A stretch of 64,000 nt of DNA from Ganoderma boninense (lineage: Eukaryota > Basidiomycota > Agaricomycetes > Polyporales > Polyporaceae), in NCBI GenBank assembly GCA_002900995.3, contig CM035305.1, forward strand, positions 3,828,467 to 3,892,466, read 5' to 3'. Within the stretch, counting starts at the first letter, position 1; each line of letters begins with the position of its first letter. Below the pieces are notes generated by a model that searched no databases, was not told where the DNA came from, and saw only the letters and a program-made list of their open reading frames with translations. The translations under genes and the position numbers were made by a program. Of this stretch, positions 25,146 through 38,639 are shown piece by piece.

Positions 25146-26193
25146 ACGTACGATTTCTGGGCTCGCGCCTTCCGCCCTCTTCTCGCTCTCGTAGATTATC
25201 TCGCGCTTTTTGTAACCATATTGTTCAGCTGTCTCTTAGCCTCCCAGCTCAAATGGATGATATTTTTGGCGATTCAGTCGAGCCAATTTGTATTACATGC
25301 TGTTGTATGGAGTGTGCGTTTGTCTGCGCCCTTAGTTCGAATTAGTTCGAACTGGATGTTGGGAATCCGGTAACGATTGAACGCATAAGGGCACTGGGGG
25401 CAGCTACGTTGGATCCCCATTCACCATCCGACATTCCTGACCTTGATCGCTTTCTTGGACGACGCTTCCGCGCTCCTCTGGAGTTGCAGATCACAATCCC
25501 CCTTCTCTCACAACAAGGGCACTATTTGGGCAATATGAATGGGTCGATTTGAGCACTTTGTAGTTACTTTGTGGTGGGTCGTGTACGTAACCGCAGTGGA
25601 TACCATGAGCGTGGATCGCCAACGGTAATGAACGGCGGGCTGACCTGGGCTGACGGAGAAGCGAAGCGAGGAAGCCGAAGGAGACGACGGCCAAAGGCTC
25701 GTCGGAGTACGATAAGCACGACATAGACAGCAGATAGACTAGTTCGCGGGAACACCCTGAAAGTTCAGGTCTCGTCGATTCAGAGAGGTGCGGGAGAGTG
25801 CCGCCACAAAGTCAGACGGAGAGAGAATGGACGGGAAAGTGAGGACCGAGCTCGCGGCTGACATGAGCAACGTGCGGGGACATAACTGAGGGGCCTGGAG
25901 CTGCCGAACCGCCCAGGGCACGGCTGAGACGCGAAGGACGAGCCACACAACTCAGCCCGCGACGAAGGCTCAGACTGTCTTGCCCCGAACGGAAACACGG
26001 CCCAGGCAGCCGCGGCGCACCTCCCGCTTCTCCTCGTCTCCCATCTCCCTCAGGCCCCCGCTCGCGCCTATCCTTCCTCTCTCACTCGGCCACGCCGACT
26101 GCCATCTCCCACACGCGTCACCCACCTCCTCTCTCAGATTCTACTTAGCCCCAGTCCCCCGCCCGCGTCCGGGCCCTCCAAGTCCGCTCAGCA
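25146..26193. other. Intergenic region between SUB2 and the histidine kinase
   Basis: About 1.05 kb. The first part is the SUB2 3' region; 26000-26190 is strongly pyrimidine-rich and probably the kinase promoter and leader. No other gene is supported. Confidence 0.4.
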
Positions 26194-29100
26194 ATGCGGC
26201 GCAAGTACGCGCAGCCGGCCCTGCCCACCCTCTACTTCAAGGATGGCATCCTGTCTGTCCCGGGATACACATTTGAGAAGGTACGTCGCTTCAGTTCCCT
26301 ATCGGACCTTCCCAGCAGCCAACGCTGTGTTCTGCCGCCCTCCCCAGGCCGTGCCATGGGAGGACACTGGCAGCATGACCCTTCTGGCCGAGGGCACAAA
26401 CTTGCAGGACGGAACCAGCGTCCTGGCCAAAATCGTACCGGCCCACTCCAATGCGTCAATGCTGCTCGAGCGGGAGGCCCACATGTGAGTACCAATAGCT
26501 TGAATCTCCGCGACACGGAGCTGGGATTATCGCGTCGAGCGCTGTCGCAGTTGCGCTATTCGGCTGCCCCTGTCGGAGCGCCCGGCGTCGAGGTCTGTCG
26601 AGGTTGGGTCGAGGTGGTTCGCTGACGGTGCGCTATGCGACAGTCTCGAGAGGATGGCGGGGCACCCCGAGTCGTCGAGCGCGACGTTGCGTATGATTGA
26701 TTTCTTTACGATCCCCAAGACGAATGGCGACTGCGTCGTGCTCCTCCTCTTCCACCCCGGCCTGAACATCCTCGGCCGCTACTTTCCACCCGCAAAGGTG
26801 AACAACCTGCTCCTCGGCGACATCTCGCGCGCCCGTCCGGCGTCAACACACCGCGACATATACATGTCTGGGGTCGAGGAGCCGTACATCATGGAGGAAA
26901 TGGAAGCTATTGAGATCATGGACCTCGCGACTTTCCTGGAGTTTGCCATTCAGGCGACGCATTGTCTGGAGATGATGCATCGGCATGGGCTTGTTCACCG
27001 AGAGGTACGCGCCAATGCGTTCCATCTTAACCACCACAGCGGCCTTGTGCGCATAGTGCACTTCGGCAACCGGGCCGTCTCATTAGAGCAGTTCGGGGTG
27101 CCCTCGGAGTTCGTCCTTCAGGCGGATGCATTTGAAGAGGGGCAGAAGCTCAAGGTGAAGGAGGCGCTGTGCTACTTCGCGCCGGAGCAGACGGGCAGCA
27201 TGGAGAATCTGGCGGAAGACCATCGGACAGACTTGTACTCGCTCGGGATCATGTTTTGGACACTGTTGGTAGGTCGAGGGACGATGCCTTTCGAGGGCGG
27301 TCCTCTGGAGCTCCTGCATGCGGTAGTGCAGAAGCGGCCGATGCCAGTGCACGAGGTCCGCCGGGACATCCCACAGGTGCTCGCGATGATCATCGAGAAG
27401 CTGCTCTCAAAGCCGCCGGACGCGCGATATCAGAGCGCGTATGGACTCAAACAGGACCTGCTCGAGTGCCAGAGGCGGCTTCTTGCGGCGGTCGCGCTTT
27501 CCTCCGACGAACCCGCCGAGCTCATTCCCTACTTCGAGATCGCGGGCGATGACCGCTGCATGGAGTTCACGATCCCTAGCCCCCTCTTCGGCCGCGACAA
27601 GGAGCTCGACACAATCCGGAACATCATCCGCCACACGTCCACGAGCTACTCGCGTCAGCTCGCGACCTCACGGGGGTCGTTTGTCGTCGGATCGAGCGGC
27701 TCGAGCGGAAGCCCAGGCACCGTGGGCACAGCCGAGGATCCCAGCGAGACGATGTCGTCCAAAAGCGGGACTTCGGGACAGATGGTCGCTTCCTCCCCGG
27801 ATTCGCCTGCCTCCAAGGTCTCGTCGATCGGCGAACTCCCGCTGATGCCTGGGCCAGGGTCGGGGACTGTGGCGTCCGGGTCGACGATCCAGACGAGTGA
27901 CGGCCTGAGGAGGGTGGCGCTCGCACCGTCCCACGGGAGGGTTAGGACGAATGCCGCTATCATCCTGGGACCACCCGGGTAGGTTTCAACGCTGGAAGAA
28001 GCATTCCATAGTGGCTCACTGATCGTTCGCAGTGCTGGGAAGAGCTCACTGATCTTGACGCAGCAGGCAAAATGGAGGTGTACGTCTGGGTTCATCGTTC
28101 TGCAGAAGTCTGCTCGGGCTGACGTCGCTGATAGCGCATGGGCTGTGGGGACAAGCTAAGTTCTCGGAAGTCGAGACTGGGCCATTCGCGTCTCTGGTGG
28201 GTTCATCGAGATTGACGGGAGAAGGAACGCGACTAATTAGCCAACCTCCCCCAGCTCGCATGTTTGTCGCATGTCCTCCGGCAACTTATCGTGTTCCACT
28301 CCGATCTCCACCGCTTTGTAACAGACTTGAAGCAACGATTAGGGCCCCAGTTGCAAAATGTCCCCCTGCTCTACGAGGGCGCTCCCGAGTTGAAGACCAT
28401 CTTTTCGCTCTTTGATATCACGATTGAGCCCCCACGAGAGACTTTGGAAACGAACGAGCTTCCTGCTCGCTTTCAATCTCTAGTCGAGAACGTGTTCTCG
28501 GTCCTCGCGGAGACACGACTGTTCGCACTATTTCTGGATGATCTGCACGAAGCACCGGATTCGTGAGTGGCCCAGCCTTCAACACGGCTTCTCTACCACC
28601 CTCTTAACCGCCCTTTATAGGTCACTAGAGCTACTCAATGCCCTGGTTAACTCCCGAACACGACTGGTGAGCGGGATTTCCGAGACATTCTCTGTTGGAT
28701 GCTAACATGACAACAGCTCATATTCGGCACAGTTCGCTCCGATAGACCGTAAGTCACAAGGCTCTCTGCTACCATTCATTCCTCACTCGCTCAAACCCCA
28801 TTGGTACAGGGAGAAGCTAGATCGGATCCGCCGCACGTTCTCCTCGAAGTCGACGACATGGATCACACTCGAGCCGCTGAACTATCCGGCGGTGTCGACT
28901 CTCATCGCGCGCACGTTGCACCGATCGAAGGAAGACGTCGCGCACCTGGCCCGGATCGTGCATAGCTCTTCAGAAGGGAATCCATTCTCCGCGAGGAGCA
29001 TCCTCATGACGTTGTACCGTCAGTCATGTGTTCGTACCTTTGCCACCGCTCGGCTGCATGAGGAATCGAGGTTGACGGCCGTGGTGCTCGTGTAGATCTG

Positions 29101-32100
29101 GTACGACTGGGATAAGAACAACTGGCAGTAAGTGTCTGCCCAGCTGTCCGATAGCCATGCGTTTGACCACGAGGCCCAGGTTCGACATCGCTCAAATAGA
29201 GAAGACGCTCTTCGACAAGCAGTTCATGACTGCTGCCCCTGGCGACCTCAACTTCCTCGTCAACCATCTGCGTGAGCTGCCGGAGGACGCACGCAAATTT
29301 GTCATCTGGGCAGCGTTTTTCGGGCCAACGTTAGTGGATAGCATCTCTCTTGTAGTGTCTATTCGCCGCTCACACAATTGCCATAATAGATTCAAGGTCA
29401 CTGAAGTTGCACTGCTTATGGATTGGGACGACTCTAGCGATAGCAGCGGGAGCGGCACTGAGGAGGAAATCTCCAAGGAGATGTGGAACGTGTCCAAGGC
29501 AGTGAGCACCTTCAGAGAGAAGGAGAAGGAGTTCAGTTCGACGCGACGCTCTATCCGTGGCCTGCAAACTGCCATTGCGGAAGGCTGGCTTATCCAGAGG
29601 GCTCGTGACATGTGCAGCTTCTCGCATGATCGGTACCGTCAGGCCGCACAGGCCGAGGCCGAATCCCAGTCCCAAGAGGCCATTGCCAAGATGTCCTTCA
29701 GGGTCAGGCTCTCCGGCGTGCCTATTCATTGTGTCGTTCTAGCTAACTTCTGTGATGGTAGATTATCCTCATGATGCTTCACGAGGCGACGCCAGATGTG
29801 TATCGTATCGCCGAGCACGCGAAGAGGTAAGTGGAGAGTTATCTACGGATGATTCATTACACGGCGTTGACATTGAGTAGGTGTATGCCCCTGCTTCGGG
29901 AGCACTCGAAGCGAGACGAGCTTATGGAAATGTCTATGGACGCTGGAGACTCTGCACGAGCACGAGGTGCCCATGAAGTGCGTTAATCCTGTTTGCACTC
30001 GTTGGACGGTCCATGATGATCCATTCCTCCCCTGCTCCTAGCTTGCTCTCCAGTCATATATGAATGCTCGGTCCCTTCTCGATGAGAATTCATGGAAGAC
30101 TGATGCCCCAAGGACAGCCTCCCTGTATATGCGATTGGCAGAGTGCGTATTCCTCGCTCGTTGCATAGCCCAATGCTAAGCAAGACCGACTAGGCTTTAC
30201 ACATGGAAGTCGGAGTTCACCTTGTCCGACAACCTTATCCAGGAGTGTTTGGACCACTGTGAAGCCCCAGAGGAGAAAGCCCGTCTACTGCGTCTTCGCT
30301 CCCGCAACCACTGGATGCGGGGTAACTACAATGCCGCCCTGAATGACAACACGCTTGGCTTGCACCTCCTCGGCGTTGAGGTGAATGCGGCGCCTACGCG
30401 ACGTGAGGCCGACATCATGTTCGAGCAAGTAAAGAACGAGATACTCGCCGTGGGCTTCGATAACATTCTTGCCATACCCCGTGCGCGGGACAGCCGCACG
30501 GATTTGGCCATCGCTTTACTGAACGATGCTGGTTCGTACAGTCAGGATGCTTGGATTGCTCCACGATTTGATGCTCACATTGATATAGGGACGAATGCTT
30601 ATTGGAGTACGGGCGAGGGTTTTGCAGACATTATCGGGCTCACAGTGAGTGTGCGGCCGGAATACGCCACTAAGGATGAGAACTGACAGATATGTCACCT
30701 GCAGACAATTCAGCAGGCGCTACGGTACGCTACCCGGTGTGTCATGCTTGCTCTCTGTAACTTAAAATGTCGTCGACAGGGGTGGGATGTGTCCAGGAAC
30801 GGCTTTGGGGTTCTTCTGGGCATTGGGAGGTGAGCAAAGGTTACTATGGGCTTGTTCCTTTCCCCCTGACGAGCAGCATCTATGCAGCCGCGGCAGAACG
30901 ACGAGAGTTGTTCCGTTTCTCGGCAGACCTTGGCAAATTGGCACTTCGAATTGCGGACACCTACGGAACAAGCTTTGAGAAGTGGTGAGTGGCTTTTGAT
31001 CGCGGACACGAGTGCGCTCACCGACATGCTGCCACGTTGTAGTCGTGCCCAGTTCTTGTTCTCCATCATGGTGTCTGGCTTCGACAACGTTCACATCCGC
31101 GCGAACGTTCCGCGGCTGGAACAGGCGATCAAGTACGGCCAGAGTGCGGGCGACAGGATATACACGAGTTTCTCTACCGCTCACCTGATCGTCACGAGGC
31201 TCTACATTGGCGATCACTGTAAGTGGGTATCCGTTAGTAACTTCATGTTTCATGGTTACTCACGTTATGGCAGTGAGCGAGCTCGTGGTTGCTGCAGAAG
31301 AGGCCCTCTCTGACATTACACTGTGGACGCCGAGTGGTGACGTATCGATCCTGGCCCAAGCCACGCTGAACTGCATTCGTGCTATTGGCGGATATACAGT
31401 TGCCAGCAGCGCGGCAACAGCTTTCGACACGGAGGGCTTCACCGAGTCTGAATATCTAACTCAGCTGGAAGGGCTAGGGCACATCAGAGTTGCAATGAAC
31501 TGGTACAATGCGTTCAAGGTCGTCGGCTTGTTCTGCCTTGGCTTCGTGGACGAAGCAGCAGCCCTCGGATTCACGGTATACGAAACTCGCGACAGCAATC
31601 CAAAGTATGTCCGCTATCCGAGTTCTGTTTGATTAGGTGTTAATAAAGAAAATCCCATAGCCATCGTCACGTTCGGTATTCCCTCTTTTTCCACAGTTTG
31701 GCTTTGATTCACTGCTTGCGGGAAGGCCACCTGCATCAGGAGGAGCGCGCTCGCTACTTCAAGCAAATCGAGACCAACCAATCCTACATTCGCAAGTGGC
31801 TGTCCCCGAGCCCTGTGAACACAAGCACTTGGGTTGCCCTCATCGATGCCGAGATGGCTTCATTGATGAACAACCCCGATGCTTTCAAAGCTGTACGATG
31901 TCGCTGTGAAGCTCGCCGTGAACAACGACTGGTTACTCGAGGGTGGTTTGGGTCTTTTCTTTGTACGTGTAGTGTGTTTGAAGGACGTAGAGTTGGGCTG
32001 ACATCCCGTGTAGCAAGGCAGCCATTTCGTGCGATGTGGCGTGGAGGGCCTTGGAGGAGAATTGCAACGTCGGGGGATCGCAAGACAGGGGCAATGGGGA

Positions 32101-35100
32101 GCGAGAGGTCTCGTGTGAGTTCTCACTCTGAATGCTTCCACTTAGTCACGATGATCTCACGTGCATATAGGACCTACCTTTCATCACTGCTCGACACACG
32201 CACTCAGCCTATAGCGCTGAAGCGGCATATATTCTCTGCAGACGTGGCTGTCCAGACGGACAGCGTCGTCATTGCCGCTCAGCCGCCATTGCAAGGACCT
32301 TTCGAACGCACGAGCTTGGATGCTTCTGAAGAGGAACAGATCTCCACGTTAACAGCAGCGGATCTTGCGTCAATCTTGAAATGGAGCAAGGAGATTTCAG
32401 GAGACATCAACTTGTCGATGGCGCTGCAACGACTGACAGAGATTGCTACAGAAATTGCTGTCAGCCAGAGCACGTGCGTGGTTATTGCGCGCGAGGCTGG
32501 AGACTATACGGTTGCGACCAGTATGAATCCCCCGGAACCGTGCAAGGTTCATGAGTAAGTCGTCTCTGACTCTTGTTTGAATGCCCTAGCTAAAAGACGC
32601 TTCAGGAATCCCATACCCATTCGCTCCATTGCAGACCCATTGCGCAGGATTATCATTCAGTATGGTACGTTGTCGTTCCTGTTTTGACGCCATAATACTT
32701 ATAAATATTCTCGATACATCCAGCACTGAACTCGAAGGAGCGAGTATACTCTGAGGACATCGCGTCCGAACCTCGCTTCGCTTCGGAAGCTCAACAGAGT
32801 CCCCATCGGTCGGTCATCTGTATCCCGATCTTCAGCAATCGTGGTCAAACCTTTGGCGCGGTTTACCTTGCCTCGAAATACGCGTTCTCCCCGAACATCG
32901 TGACGATGTTGACGTTGCTCTGTCAGCAAGCGAGCATCGGTATCTCGAACGCCCTTCTGTTCCGATCTGTGCAAGCAGGAACGAAGGAGAACTTGAAGAT
33001 GATTTCGGCGCAGAGGGATGCACTAGAAGCGGCGAGGAAGAGTCGCGAGGATGCTCTCAAGGCGACCAAGGTGAGATTCGTGTTTTATGCTGATCTCCTT
33101 TCCAAAGCTTGTCCTCATGATCGGTCTAGATCAAAAGCAACTTTTTGGCTTCCATGAGTCATGAGCTGCGTACGCCCTTCAGTTCATTTTATGGCCTTCT
33201 GGATATTCTCAGCGGCACCGAGCTCAACGCGGGCCAAAGGGAGATCGGTACGACTGTCTCTGTCCGGCCGTGATCAAGGGCTTACTCAGACTTTCCAGTC
33301 CAAACCGCCAAACAGTCGTGCGAGCTGTTGTTGAAGGTAGCTTGAGTACACCCTCATGTCATTGAACAACACTGACGTTTTGTAGATCATCGACTCCATC
33401 CTGGACTACAGCAAGCTTGAGGCCGATGCCGTCAAGTTGGAGTATTCGGGCTTTTCCGTGGAGAATTTACTTGCGGACTGTATGGAACTTCTACTACCGA
33501 TGGCCGCAAAGAAACTCGACCTTTCGTTCAACATTGAGTCTAGCGTTCCACCTTGTAGGCTTCAATTTTCTGCCTATGCGCTATTCGTTTGACTGATCCT
33601 ATTGTTGTCGTAGGGGTCAAAGCCGACTATGCGAGGATTCGCCAAGTGCTGATGAACCTCATTGGCAATGCTGTAAAGTTTACAGCCCACGGATTTGTTC
33701 AAGTGACATGTTCGGTAGATTTGGGTGCACCACGGACTGCAAGCGATGTATCTTTGAGGTTTTCGATACAGTATGTTTTCATGAAGGATGCTATTAGTAC
33801 TCTACTGATGGTTGGTTGGCAGGGATACCGGCATCGGTTTGAGCCCATCGTAAGTTCGCGATGTCTCGATGATAATAGTCTCCTCATTTGAGTTTCTGTT
33901 ACAGGGATGTCGACCAGCTATTCGTCCCATTCCAGCAAGCAGACAACTCCTCGACGCGTCGTTTGGAGGAACGGGCCTTGGGCTGTCCATCTCTCGACAG
34001 CTGGTCAAGCTGATGGGAGGAGTAATTGGCGTACAATCCGAGCTTGGCGCCGGGTCGACGTTCTGGTTCACGATCCCGGTTAAGACTTTCGAGTCTGAGG
34101 AATCGCAAGAAGTCCAGGCGGCCATGGACAAGTTCAAAACCACCTCAATCAACCGCAGCCCCTACGGGTGTTAATTAGCTCCGCCTCTTCCTCGACGCTT
34201 TCCATGCTGCGGACAATGCTGGACGGCTTCGATGTCATTACAGCCAGCTCAATCGACGACGTGGAGAAGCGCCTGAGGAGTCCGGAACTCGTCTCTCAAC
34301 GACTTGATTTCATCCTCATAGACGACCAGTCGGAAAGTCGAGCAGACGACTTGACACGCTTCTTGCGGATGTTGCCATATCAGACATTGGAAGAGACTAA
34401 GGTTATCCATCTCTTCACTCCTACTAGCGATAACCTAGCAGGTGCACCGATGCTCAGGAGTGATATGGAGACGCCACCAGGCCTCGTCAGGATGACGAAG
34501 CCTCCCAGGCGGCTGAAACTCTTACAAATGTTGGCAGGCCTTAAGAACGTCCTTGATGGTCTGCCGATCAGGCCTGTCGTCAACCCAACTGAACTGCGGG
34601 AGGAGGAAGCACTGGCGCAGCGCACATTGTTTGGCAATGTCCTGGTGGCTGAAGGTGCGTGCAGCCTTGTGTCCAGTTGCGAACTAAATTTTGATGCTGC
34701 ATACCCAGATAATCCCGTCGCACAGAAGCTTCTCATGAAACAGTTAGAGCGATACGACCTCAACGTTGTTGCCACCTCAAACGGTGAGGAGGCCATCGCA
34801 GAATGGGAACGTCACGAGCCCGGTTACTTTAGTGTCGCATTGTTCGATCATCGTAAGTGTTCTGCAACGTGTGCTTGATTTCGTTACCTGATGTATTACT
34901 CCTACAGACATGCCAATATGTGACGGCGTGGAGGCTTGTAAACGGCTTCGCGTACTCGAGGGGAAGCGAAGGGTATCGGTACTCCTACCTAGTGAGCTCC
35001 CAGTTTCAAACGCCCGGCCGGTGTCCTTGCTGACGCGCGGCTAGTTGTTGCATTAAGCGCCGACTGCCAAGAATCCACAAAACAGTTGTGTCTTAGCTCA

Positions 35101-35274
35101 GGAATGAACGGCTTCCTTGAGCAAGCCGCTTAGAAAAGGTACGTTGCTTCTCATGGAATTGTATCGTCTTCGTCTAACTCGCGGATGACAGCCGATCTAC
35201 TTTCTTTGCTCGGGATGTTTGGCCCACCAATCGCCGTTCCGTCGTCGGGCACACCACCACTCACGCCACCTTGA
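26194..35274 (+). CDS. Group X hybrid histidine kinase (pseudokinase-ATPase-GAF-HK-receiver)
   Basis: A giant sensor like the fission yeast Mak2/Mak3 peroxide sensors. From the ATG at 26194: a Ser/Thr-kinase-like domain in which HRD is HRE (26996-27004) and DFG is HFG, so it is probably inactive; an AAA-type ATPase with Walker A GPPGAGKSS (27975 and next exon) and Walker B ALFLDDLH (about 28540); a long helical, TPR-like region (29-32 kb); a GAF domain (32.4-32.97 kb); the histidine kinase with H-box [13 protein letters not shown] (about 33160), N-box [16 protein letters not shown] and [13 protein letters not shown]; and a receiver with VLVAEDNPVAQ and phospho-acceptor FDHHMPICDG (34845 and next exon). 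Two single-base surpluses break the frame, at 31887-31889 and near 35119, the second inside the conserved KP loop. About 30 introns. Confidence 0.92.
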
Positions 35275-35706
35275 CCACAGTGACCTAGTCTTGCTTTCCA
35301 TGCCTCTTTTTTTGTCAGCTTGCTTTTCGTCGCATACACGTCAATATCGTTCACATTGTCGCCGCTCAGTTCTGTAAGCTCTCGTGTGTCTGCCATTCCG
35401 CTACGATATCCCCAATGTATAGCACCATCTCAATATTGTCGGTATACTTGTACTAGTAGTTCTCATATACCTAGTTGCTGGACCTTCACATCAACACGCA
35501 TATGTAGCAAGTAATGTTTCCTTGCATGTCCCTCACGCACCATCTCTCCGCCATAAATATGTTACGAAACACCGTGCATTTTGTGCCAAACATGCTTCAC
35601 GTCCCATGCATCTTGACACATTTTAGTCGTTTCTATCATTAGAGTGGTGATTGTCGCCGCGATGTACTTCCTCCTATCTGTACCTAATGCGGCACCCACA
35701 CAACCT
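35275..35706. other. Convergent intergenic region
   Basis: 432 bases between stop codons of the kinase (plus) and the MFS gene (minus). No feature recognised. Confidence 0.4.
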
Positions 35707-38341
35707 TCATACGGCGGCCGCCCCACTTCGTCGCTCTCTTAATCTCCGGCAAGCGCGCAAGCGAATCATTACGGTTCTCAGTGCCGTTGGGTCGCCGAAG
35801 AAGCACGCTGTTAGGAGTGTACAGACAGCGATCATCCCCAGATCGAAGAACGAGATCGCCATCCACCCATTGGAGGTGTGATCGTACAACTGAAAGTAGT
35901 TATGAGCCTAGTTTTCGGCAGATGTTGACAGAAGACCGGTCCGTTAGGCTTACCTGACCACCGATGACTGGTCCGACTAGAAGAACGAAGAGGGCCGAGG
36001 GGTGAACGTTGAGTTAGTGTGGGGACTACATACATACCATGACAATGCTGTAGCCACGAACCTGCGGACCCGATGCCGTACGCGATGTTGAAGGCCCCGT
36101 ACACATGCCCGTCTGTCATGCCGATGAATTGGGTCCGAGTCCGTGAGCTCATCTGACGTGGTCATGTTGCCTCCAGGCCGGGGAGCTTGGCCACTTACAC
36201 CCATGCCATCCATGCTGCGCGTGACGGCCGCGAGCTCGGCCATGATCGGAGAAATGACGGCCGCGAAGAAGAAGTCTGTGTGGCAGAGCGTGCGTCAGCC
36301 CTCTACACCCGTGGGGCTCGCTCGAGTCATCGGCTGCAGTTGGGTGCGGTGCGGGGTGCGGGGTGCGGGGGTGACGTACTGATGCAGGCGAACATGGCGA
36401 TGAAGTACACGATGCTGCCCTTGAACGCTATGAGGCACCAGAAGGGGAGCGAGCAGACGAGGCAGACGAGCGTGCTCGCGAGTGTGCTCCGGTGGTCTGC
36501 GTACCAGCCGCTCAGTGGCGACGCTAGGGGTTGAGGATGTGAGCACGGTTGGTTTACGGTAGGTAGATGCGAGGCTGCGAGATGCTCACAGATGAACGAC
36601 GGGACGATGGCGGCGATATATACCAGGCCGATTTTGGAGACGTCGAAGTTGTACGTGGACTGGAGGTAGAGAGGCAGCGCGGGTTCTTGCGCCGATATGA
36701 TCATTCTAGTCCCCCATGTAAGTACCTGCGACTGGGAGGTGACCACGGTCGAAAGCTCGACGAACCCATAAGCGAAGGACAAGAATACCGGCGCCATTGC
36801 TCTCGGAGATTTGACCATCTTCAGGAGCAAGCCTAAGACGTCAGCTGCACTTGGGCTTGCGGCTGAGTTTCTGTCGCTCCTGGTGGGGAGTGGGAGTGCT
36901 TTCAGTGGTCTCTGCAGTCGAAGCCTCGGTCTGTGGTTGGGTTGTCTGTGGTTGGGTTGCAATCTCCCCTGTGGGTCCCTCGTGCTTTGGGACTTGATCT
37001 GTCGCCCCGTACGCATTGACGTGTTCATGGGAACTGCGGTTGCTCTCGACTAGGGCACTGAGAGAGGCATCCCAGCGTGCCGCTTCCTTGCGCTCGATGA
37101 TAAGCAATCGACATACGAACTCAATACCTGTGACGATGACCCCGAAGATAAACGGTCCGCGGAAGCCGAAACGGTTGTCCAGGGCACCTGAGATCGGAGG
37201 ACCGACCAAGAAGCTATAGACGGAGAGTTAGCTTGAACATACTCGCCAAACACTACAGCACTTGTTGTGGGTGAGTCTGACCCGAGGGATATTCCTATCA
37301 TGGCCAGCCCAAGCTGCTCTGTGTCGTAGACTGCTGTCATTTTCACCCATGCGGAAGACATGCGGAGCGGACTTACTCCCGACGATCGCCTCTGGGACGG
37401 TGTCGCAACTGTTTTGAGCCAAATTAGCGGAGAAAACCCATCTAGCGGCCCGCATATATGGCAGAATTCTTACATTAAGGCTAACCCAACCACCCAGATG
37501 ACGGACCCGCTGACACCCTGGGCGATGCGTGCGAGGGCCATCAGCCAGTACGTGGGAGCCTCCATGAGCATGATCTGCGAGCCTATGAGGGCGACAAGGC
37601 CGCATAGCAACGGAATCCGCCTGTTCTTGTGTCGTTCGGAGAGGTACGCGATGGGAGGTGTTGCTGTGTGATTCACTCTCAGTAGGGTAAAGGCACTTGC
37701 CGGGAATTGCAAGCCTACAGATCACGAGGGCTGCGGACTGGAGAAATATTTTTTCAGAGGGGTAGAAAGAGCGGCGGTTGTTGCCATTCACGCACGTATG
37801 CAAACAGCAGCCAACCGACCAAACCTGAGACGTCTTGCGCATACCCAAGGTCCTGGAGACGGAAGGGTATGATAGGCACGATCATGGTGTATACAAGGAC
37901 GTCGGTCGTTATCCCTGTGTCGTGCACCTAGTTAGTTAAACATGGCCTTTCAGGAGATCATTTTCGCCTCGTGGTTGCGAACCTATGCCAACAGCTGCGA
38001 GATAGAGTAAACGGATCAGTCATGGCCTGACAGAAGTGTAGAGCAGTGACTGGGTACGGTACCCAAGGTAATAAACCATATCGAACTTCTCCACCGAAGC
38101 CCCCACGGTGGTCGTGCTTCTGTATGTTTTTGGTCTGTTGTAGATGGGGGGAAAGCCTCCTTTGTGATCGTGTCATCCGATGGCATGCCAACGAACGGGA
38201 AGTCGGTGGGGATTGAAGACAGAGGGCGAGGGGCAGGCGGACGGAGACGACCTGACTACAGTACAGTAACGTACTTGAACTCGACGTAATCACCGGGGCC
38301 GTTCGGATGGCGGACACCGAACCAACACGCGAATGCACCAT
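35707..38341 (-). CDS. Major facilitator superfamily transporter (DHA1-like)
   Basis: A proton-coupled 12-helix transporter; the substrate is unknown. The likely start is the ATG at 38341. Helix 1 reads GITTDVLVYTMIVPIIPFRL (about 37920-37860). Next are the loop 2-3 region ERHKNRRIPLL (form of motif A), ARIAQGVSGSVIWVVGLAL (helix 4) and SGALDNRFGFRGPFIFGVIV (helix 5-6). A hydrophilic central loop runs from about 37100 to 36850, followed by LLLKMVKSPRAMAPVFLSF, YLQSTYNFDVSKIGLVYIAA, SPLSGWYADHRSTLAS and GAFNIAYGIGSAVGPVIGG. It ends SGAAAV at 35707. The layout resembles the vesicular-amine or DHA1 drug:H+ antiporter branch; I cannot choose a substrate. Divergent from the acetyl-CoA transporter. 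Confidence 0.85.
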
Positions 38342-38639
38342 ACGGTAAGTATAGAGTCACAGTCAGCCTCGGCTTTTGAGTTGCCGGCGCTCCGAGTGGG
38401 ATGAGTGTCCGCGGTGGAGAGCGCTGACAAACCGCGGGTGCCAGTGGCTGTGCTGCGTCGCGAGGAGCGCTCCTTTGGGCGCCAATGAAACAGACGCCTG
38501 ATGAAGAAGCGCTGATCAGTGATCGCTGGCGGGACAGCCGAGGACGTGGAAGGACGGGAAGGTGACGCTGCGACGCAGGACCGCGTCTGCGTTATATTCG
38601 CCTAATCTCGTCCCCCACATAATTCCTCCTCGCTGTTGT
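38342..38639. promoter_or_regulatory. Divergent promoter region MFS / acetyl-CoA transporter
   Basis: 298 bases between two outward-pointing starts, so the two transporters share a short regulatory region. A pyrimidine-rich stretch lies before 38640. No named site recognised. Confidence 0.45.
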
